Below, in pieces: positions 40,601 through 49,600 of a DNA stretch of 64,000 nt. The notes beneath the pieces are model-generated. The model saw only the letters and a list, made by a program, of their open reading frames with translations. It was not told the DNA's origin and did no database searches. Origin of the DNA: Atopsyche davidsoni (lineage: Eukaryota > Arthropoda > Insecta > Trichoptera > Hydrobiosidae). The stretch is from NCBI GenBank assembly GCA_022113835.1, contig JAILWY010000010.1:15123501-15187500 (forward strand), written 5' to 3'. A program made the position numbers and the translations under genes. Numbering within the stretch: position 1 is the stretch's first letter; each line of letters starts with the position of its first letter.

Positions 40601-43600
40601 CAATCCAATCACATTTTAAAATGCCGTGAAGTGTTTCATCAGTACATTGTTGACATGTACGCCAAAATTGAAAGCGAGCGGCTTCTGTACATTCGTTTGA
40701 ACCAAAAAAAATTGCGTGTCAAAGATGATGGAAACGCTGCCAACATTGGTCAAATGTGCATACTTCCACTCGATTTGATTAATAAAACTCAAACTGGTGA
40801 GGATGTATATCTAAAATACAGACGACGAAAGCCAGAAGATGGAGGATTCACCACCAACATTAAAGTAAGAAACGTTGATATTGACATTGATATTGGTATT
40901 GACAAGTACATATGCAAATGTGTTAACAGTAATAAAGCTGTCTGCTGAATTCTTGGTTTCAGTATTCACGAATGATATCCAACGGTTCAACATCTTGCTG
41001 TTCATTTAGAAAACGGTCAACATGTTTATTTTACTGAATAAAAATGCTGAAGAACGAGCAGCACAGCCACAATAATTTTGCGAAAACATTGCTGTATAAT
41101 GAAGTTCCAAAATAGAGTCAACTATCCAATAGAGTTTTTAACTCTTTGGAACCATCTGGAATGACACCACACATCTTAACTTTAAAAGTTGGTTCACCAT
41201 AGATGCCTCATTCGCAACTTAGATCCACCTAAATTGTGCAATGGAACAAGACTTGCTGTTAAAAAACTATCGCCACATAGTTAATCGATGCCACATTCAA
41301 AATCAAAGCTGAAAAATCTTTGTTTACACACCTACCGAAAAAACTTAATATATTGTTTATCCGCTAGTATTAAGTTAAAAAAGTTAATAAAAAACAAAAT
41401 TTCCTTTTTTTCGAAGAATTTAAAAAAATGTATTTATTTATTTAGCGTAATATCACGCGCCGGGTATCCGCTAGCTTACAATATTTATCAGGGCATAATA
41501 TTATATATAGTTTATTTACCTTCTTATCAAGGAACATACAGGTTATACGTGTTAATTTGTTTTAATACATACATTCTAATCTCTGTTTAAATTATACAAT
41601 TAGCAATATAAACAAATAGCTCATGTTCATATTTGCATGTCAGCAATCTAATGTGTTAGCAGTAGTTTGAAGATAGTGTTGTCTCTTTTTATCTTGAAGA
41701 CAATTTTTCATAATCCTTACAAATTCATGTACTCCTGATACTTTGATCTTGAAATGCGCTGCAAATATTTTATGTATTAATAAATATGCACTGTCAAGAG
41801 ACCGTGACGTAAGTTGAATACGTTTATATTTGTCATCAGCTTACACGTTGTGGGCTTTTTATGAAAATGAGCTAAAAATAAATAATATAAAAATAATTTT
41901 GCTTCTGGAAATGAACTTTAAGTGACGAAACTTATCCATTTAATTATTTTACAAGTGAACCAAAACTAGGTCAATCAAATAAGGGATCTCTTTAACAATT
42001 ACTAAAATACTACTGGTGTATATATATAATTTATACATATATATCCTCCCCATTCCGTTGCATGTGCATGGCTGCCATTCTGTACCCTGAGCGGTAATGG
42101 AGTAGTGGACCTGGACCTACTTTATCCGGAAGTACTTGCTATTTTTGAAATAATATAATGTGTAATTGATGGTGTTTTTGTATAAATAACGTATTAATAT
42201 TCCTACTTCATTTTTCTCATCAATAAAGTTGTGTTACTTTCGATTACATGGCAGAAATAAACGAATCGACATTGTCACATATTTTATGATCTTCTGCTAC
42301 TCAATATCTTTACAACAGTCTTTGTTCTCACACTCTGATGTCACATGCTCTACTGCAGCTTTTTTGTTACATCACTTTATAACGTAAAACAAATTTATTT
42401 GGTTCATTTTGTGATTTTCAACTTAAGACTTTTATGTAAGGCGACTAAAATCATAACGTGCATGCATATGAGTTGTGGTAAATTTTAAAATATAAATTAT
42501 TATACAAACCCTTGCTCTTGAGTATAGATGTTATTTTAGTGAACATGATCCTACCCGGGTAAGAGGGATTACGAAAACTTTAAGTGGTTGCTTTATGCTC
42601 GTCAGTATAATAACAATTCTATATTTTGCATTGGATTTAAAGCTGATAGAAAATCATAAAAAAAACAATTAATAATTAGAAAAGTATGTACTATTCTTTA
42701 GTAGGTGTAAAATCGAACAAATTAACTAACTTTTTATAATGATCTCATCACATTCAAAGTTACCAAAATATTTTCTTTCATCATTTCACAAAGTGCTTAA
42801 TCTAGAATTAAAAATATGCATTTGTTGATTTTGTATTAGAGAGTTGTAACAATATTTTTAAATAATCCTAGTTTTCATTCAAACGAAATACGTTTGCATA
42901 TGCCTGAAAATTGAAATCATACATTACATTAGAGAAAATGCCATCTTTGTAGCGATAAGCTAGCGCAGTGCCGGTCTGTTTATGACGCCAGCCCACGTAG
43001 TAAAAATAAATGCAAGAAACGACAGACCTCGTATTATTTATGCACTCCTGGTACTTCCAAGTGTTCTTGATATGGTAACTTGTATGTGCATGTGTTTATA
43101 TTGCACACTCATTTATATTTGTGAAAAATGACCACCTTGCAGCGATAAGATAGTGTGAGCACGCTGTGACTTTGTGACGTCATCATACGAATGGATAATG
43201 CAGCGTCGAGAGCTCGTGTAAGTTATGGTCTCCTGATACTTAGTAGCTTCAAATTAACCCTCACTCTCTTCATACAAGGCGATGTTGCTTGAGTGTTTGT
43301 AAATTTAAACAGAATAAAGAAAATTTCAGCATTTGATCGATTGCAAAATGATTTTTGCAATCGATTATAATTAATGAAGCATATGTCAGTAAATTGGTTT
43401 GAAAGTTTATAAAATGGCAGCTCAGAGTGCTATAATATTATTTAGTGATTTAATAACACAAAAAAATTGGTAGTAAAAAAATAAATAATAGCTTAATCTC
43501 TAAACCTATCGAAAAATAATTTTTCCACGATACAGAGAAAATTCCATTGGAGAATTTGTAATGGGATTTTCCGTGACTGATCACTGTTTTCTTATACTAT

Positions 43601-46600
43601 TTCAACAATGTTAACTGACTGTTATTTATAAAACGATATACTATTAGTTTTGATTGTGATGTTTGTTAGCTAATTATGTATCTGTATCACATCATTGCTT
43701 GTACGGCAGAACTTTAATCAAAAAGTAATATCTATGAATGTTAAAAAATATATATAAACGAAGGATTATTCTGATCTGGGTGTGGCATATTTCTAACTGT
43801 CCGTAACAAAGCTAATTTATAGGATTAAAAAGCTATTACAATTTGTATGTAAAGCTTAACAGCTTTTGTCAAAATAAGTCCGCTACGATGGACCACGGAA
43901 CGGTTTTAAAGCTGTGTCACCTACAAACAATAATATATTTATGTTTTATGTATTTATGTAAAATGAGTCACTTAAGTTAATTTATTAAACGTCTTGTTTA
44001 ATGAAATGAAGTGTTAAGCTTATTACAAGATGTGTTTTTGGCTGCAAATATTATTAAACTTGCATGTTCTCATTATTTCAGAATTTCTCATTCTAACTTC
44101 TGCTTAGGTCTTCCCTTTCAAGCACAAAGTATTCCATGAATTCTTTGATTAACGGATACAGCTAAACTTTGCAGACCTCAAATTCTAATTTATTATTTAT
44201 ATACTTTATGACTCCCCGTAAACTCCAGATCTAAAATGACTCATACAACATCTACTAAGCAAAGCTAATCTTTCCTTCTCTTCTATCCCGCATTGACTTC
44301 TAAATAAATTTAATTATATTTCCAAAGAAAGTTCACAATTTAAAGTTTATTTTAAAACATTTTATTGTTATAATTTATATAAAAGATAATTTTTCTGAAA
44401 ATTAACTGTCAAAATGACATTGTTAGATATCGACCGTGTTGACGTTGACACTTTTAATAGAGTTTATGAATTTTCTATGACGTAGACATAATGGTTTTCA
44501 ATTATGAAAAATTGTGGCTATTAAGTGCACGGAATGTTAAATGAAGATTTTTTCATAACGTGAATGTACTTTATTTACTCAATAAACAACATAGCTTCAT
44601 CAGTTGATATACTCAACGTTTTTGAATGAAATTTGGCTTCGAAATGAAATAAGGCTTTGGGTTTATTATTAGAAACATCATTCAGAGATTTTGTACGCAT
44701 ATTTCATAGTACTTATCAATCATTGAATCTACCTGTGATACAAAAATAAAAGCAGAATTTTCACGAAACCAATTTTTCCCTGTTTTTACCGTTGTTACTT
44801 GATATTGACTAGGTAACATGAATTATGTGTAGTTTTATTAAGATTATCTAATTTATAATTAATTTCCGAAAGAAGTTTGATCATGTCATGTTGAAATTAG
44901 ATACAGGGGGCATATAGACTGAATTTATTTATTCATGCGACGTTTTTATGACCGGGCACGACTCTTCCTTGAAGAATTGCTGACTTATTTATAGAATTAA
45001 ATTGAAAATCAATGTAAATTTTAAAGTGCAGTAATCACTGCAGATATCACAATAAAAACCTTTACTGATAGACAGGTCGTTTGGCTACTCAAACGAAATC
45101 AACATCGTAAATTACCTAAGACATCTTCTAGCACTTGGTCAGTGAATGTCAGTCATGAAAACCTCTGTGGGAACTACTAGTAGCCTAACCAAGCTTAGTT
45201 GTCTCCCGCTGAGACCCTATGAACAATAACGTAACAATAAATAGTTTACTGTGAATGCAATTCTTTCAATGATGGGCTTTTGTTATTACTACACAAATGT
45301 TGTACACACACATACATTTTTATACTTTTCTTTTAATATTTTTATATTTCAAATACTCTTGGGTATCATTACAAAAAATTGCATCTTGTAACACAATTCA
45401 ATATCTGTTCAAATAAGCCTTATGCAATATTTCTATGCATCTACATTCGAAAGCAATAGTGGGGAACTCTAAATAGGCCGTAAAGAGGCCACAAAAACTG
45501 AAGAGTGCATAAAAATATATCGTGGCTATAAAGTTTACAGCCTGGAGGCTAGATTTTCTATGGCAGCTCTGGATCAGCAGACGAGAAGTGGAGAAGGCCG
45601 GGTCACGTGACAAGGCCACCAAGCACCGTGAGAATATTTTTATAGCCGCGAACTCAGTGATTCGGCACGTCGGGCTGACGACCGAGTCTTTGTTCTAAGA
45701 GCCTACGTATCGCTCTATAATTTACTAAAAGAGACTTAACCGTGTGCTATTTAAAAAAAACACCATTGTAAAATGTGAAGTGTGTCATTTTTAATGAGAC
45801 ACATTTAAATGGCTTTCAATGTTCGCAAATTCTTATGGTTCTCTCATGAAACTGGTCGATCATTTCATTTGATAAAAATGTTTTGAAATATTCATTAATT
45901 CTCTTAACTTATGACCTCTTTAACGAAGTGAGGTTGTAAAAATAATAGATGCTGAAAACATTTTTTCCACAATCAGGTATTCAATGGAAGTTTTAATTCT
46001 TGAAAATCTTACACTGGTGGCATCTTTAAAATACAAGGAGAACCAAATTCTATTTATAATGAGTATCAGTTAGAGAGTTTTTGTAATTTTGCAATCCTAT
46101 CAGCCAAAAATGTATGTTTAATTTATGTATAGGTTGCTTAATCCAGTAGCGGTCGATTGTAGTTGATGATCTCATGTGTAATGTGTTACGATGATATATG
46201 CATTGTCCATAGTCCTTTTTTATTGAATTCCCTAAAATATATACCTTTCCACTATAGTTTTATTATTTTGTTTTGCTTACTCTTATATTTTTTGTTCGAT
46301 TATGATCGGCATGATAAAAAAATTCTTATTTTGAAGTATTTTCTTAGCAATTTTTATATGCTGAGAAAATTTGGTTAGATTGGTATTATATTGAACTATC
46401 TTAAAACATGAAGTTTCGAAATTAAAATACTTTTCATTTTGGTTTCTTTTAAAGGGTCAAAGCATACAACTTAATAATGATATGGAGCCTCAAGGAAACG
46501 GAGCTAATATTTGTGGTAGAGTCTGATTTTATATTTCGAAAAATGTCGAGCCTGTTTGACAAATACCAAACGATAGAAGCTCTCTGTAGAGTCCAGTTGT

Positions 46601-49600
46601 GATAAAAAGTATTGAGTAAAGATTCTCAGAAAGGTTTCCGTCTGAAAGAGTTCGTATAGACAAGTACACCAGCAAGCGCAGAAAAATGTCAACAGCAGCA
46701 CGGATAAGGATGAGGCGAAAGATTCTCCAGCTCTTTGGAGCCTTTGCAACACGAAAAACTCATCTTTTTGGTATTTTCTCTTGTGATATATATTCTTCAT
46801 TATTGCTAATTCAATTGTATTTTTTCAGTACTGCCAATATTTATAGGTTTTGGACGACAGTTTCAATTACTACACGACACACTTCTTCAAGACTTAATAT
46901 AATTAAATTTTGGTAAAAGCAAACGGCATTGCGTTTGGTAAGCGAGTACAATTCTGAGAGCGCGCATGTATCTTTATTGATTACATTGCGAAGAGGAAAG
47001 TCACCCTGACGTAGCTTCAGTATGTTAAATAACCAAAATACAGATATTGTGTTACATACCTGTCAGAAGTAATAACTTATGTTGTTTGCGTTGACTTCGT
47101 AATTATAATAATTATTTGTAAACCAATAATTGATAAAATATACGTTTTCGGACATGGCGTATTTCTTAAAAAAAATAATCGAGCTTAGATTTTTCTCAAA
47201 AAACAATTAGTAGTATTTTTCTCTGGGATTTAAAAAAAAACCCCCGTTTTAGTCGAAGTGTTAAACGTAGTTCACGTTAAACATAGCAAGTCACATAAAC
47301 CTAAATAGTTATCGTTTTATTTCCTAATGTATATTTGAGAAATATTATGTGTAAAAATAATAAATATTATAAAGCAACGTATAAGAGTAATTAAAATAAC
47401 GTGTAAATCAATGAAAATGAAAAATCTTATATTTTTCAACCAGTTACTTATATACTTAGTTTCCAGTTAAATACTGTGATAGTTGTATGTAATATCTTTT
47501 ATTATGAGTAATGAATGAATTTTGGATTTGATACAGATCCAACGACCAAAATCTACAAATAATCATTGCAATAAAAAACACATATATTTCTTTACAGTCG
47601 TCTGACAGAAAATATTTCTGCTCTTATTTGCCAAATTAGTACGTAACCGGCGGAATAAAATAATATGCTATTAAAAAATATGCCAGTAAATTAGTTGCCC
47701 CATTAAAACAATTTTTACAAGAGACGATATAAAATAAGCAATAAAATGGCTGCAGCTCTGCGCGCTGGTTTATGAAGTCGTCTCAGGACTTTCTCATGCA
47801 GATAATTCAATCGGATGGAGGCGCTTTCATATTTCCTCTTTGGCTGCATGCACTTTGAAGAAAATGAATAGATCATTAAAAAATAAAAAGGAGTACAAGA
47901 GCTGACGCGACGGGAAAAAGCTCCTTAAGCTAACTTTTTTTTGGCTTATAATAGAATAGAAGCTCAACTTTTTGCTTAAGTTGGATATTTGTTTTTAATG
48001 GGAGTAAATTTTTATTTATATGTTGTAAAATTGTAAAACAATTAATCAAAAAATAGAAAAGACAAGTAAATTATAATATAAAAAATTAAGTATGTATTAT
48101 TAATGACATTTATAAATTGTAATATTAATACATTTCATAAAACATGAATTATTTACTTTTATATCTGAATGGATTGCATAAAACATAGCTAGCTAACATA
48201 TTTATTTATCTGCCATTACTGTTATCTATTGTTAGTGCTGTCATATTAGTTGCCGGTCTCATCTTACTTATACCATTGTTTTTATAACTGCCTCGTGTTC
48301 ATGTGATCTTGGTATTATGGCCGAGAAATAACTGCACACAATCACAAAGTATGTGTAGGTGTGCATGTGTAAAAATTGAAGACATTCACTAAGACCCGCA
48401 TGAGGCTATGTGCTCCTAATACAATTTCGGCGACACCAAAGGTTTCCTATCAAAAATTACAGCACTTAATAGCAAATATAGATCTTGGAAAAATACCTGT
48501 TACTTCTTTAAAACTTTACCAGATATATTGATTTTAAAATTATGACTGTTAGTTCATTGGTAAAAAAGCGTAATATCTCCTTTCGAAACAATAAATATTG
48601 CATCCTACAGCTGATTGTTCAAGGTTCAACAAAACCATTTAACAAGGTAATTTTCTCTCTGTCGTTAGATAAGTGAACGTTAATAGCACAAAATTATTTT
48701 TCAATTTCGCTATTAAAATAAATGCAGAACGTAAAAGAGACTGGAGCTTCAATTTTATTTAAATTACTGTTTGTATATGAAAGAGACATGTCTTATTATA
48801 AAATCCCTTGTAATTTAGTTGTGTGCGAATTGGATTAGCTCCCATGAGTATAGAGGATAAACTGACCGAACAAGTCGCGTGACAATGCATACAGGTTGCA
48901 GCGTGTCTATAAATTTATTATGGAGCCTCACAACTTCATCGCGCTGGCTTGCACGGTCCCTCTTCTTATAATAGCATTACTGTAATTGACTATCTTAACT
49001 TGGTTATCGCCTGCCTTCTGATATCAAACAGTTGATAGTTTCCTTATTTCAGCAAAATAGCATAAAGCAAAATATTTTTTGTAAATTATCAAACGATACT
49101 GTGTAAAAATTATTCATTGGTTTTGTAAAATTTGAATGAAATACATATTTGATTTAAATTGCATTTAAAACAACTACAGGAATAAAATTTATACGAGTCA
49201 CTTTATATTTTCTGGATTATTCAAGCTGCTAGAAAATATTTATTTAAATTCTTCGCAGATTTGAGATTTATATTCATTTAACTAGTTCTATCGTCAGTTT
49301 ACTACGTAGATCCAACTATTGAAATTCATCCTCAACTGTGAGTTGAATAGAATCACTTGGTAAGTTGTAGTTCCAAAAGTCACAATAGGAAGTACGCTGT
49401 ATTCAGACTGCAGAGATGAAAAGCTCTTTGGTTCTAACCGTACTCGAAATAGCAATCTAAAACCTTTGATGCCTAGTGCACCGGAATTAAAGTTTATCCA
49501 TCCCCGTAGCACCTGGTTAGTAGGGATAACTAAGTAATGTTAGTTGCGCTATTCGGGTAAATTAATATCTTCTCCAATTCAGGATGGTAATTAAACGGAC

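Noticed and set aside
46504..46916. Opposed open frames of 98 and 76 codons
   Set aside because: Overlap on opposite strands without any family signature; a pre-mRNA exon is not supported.
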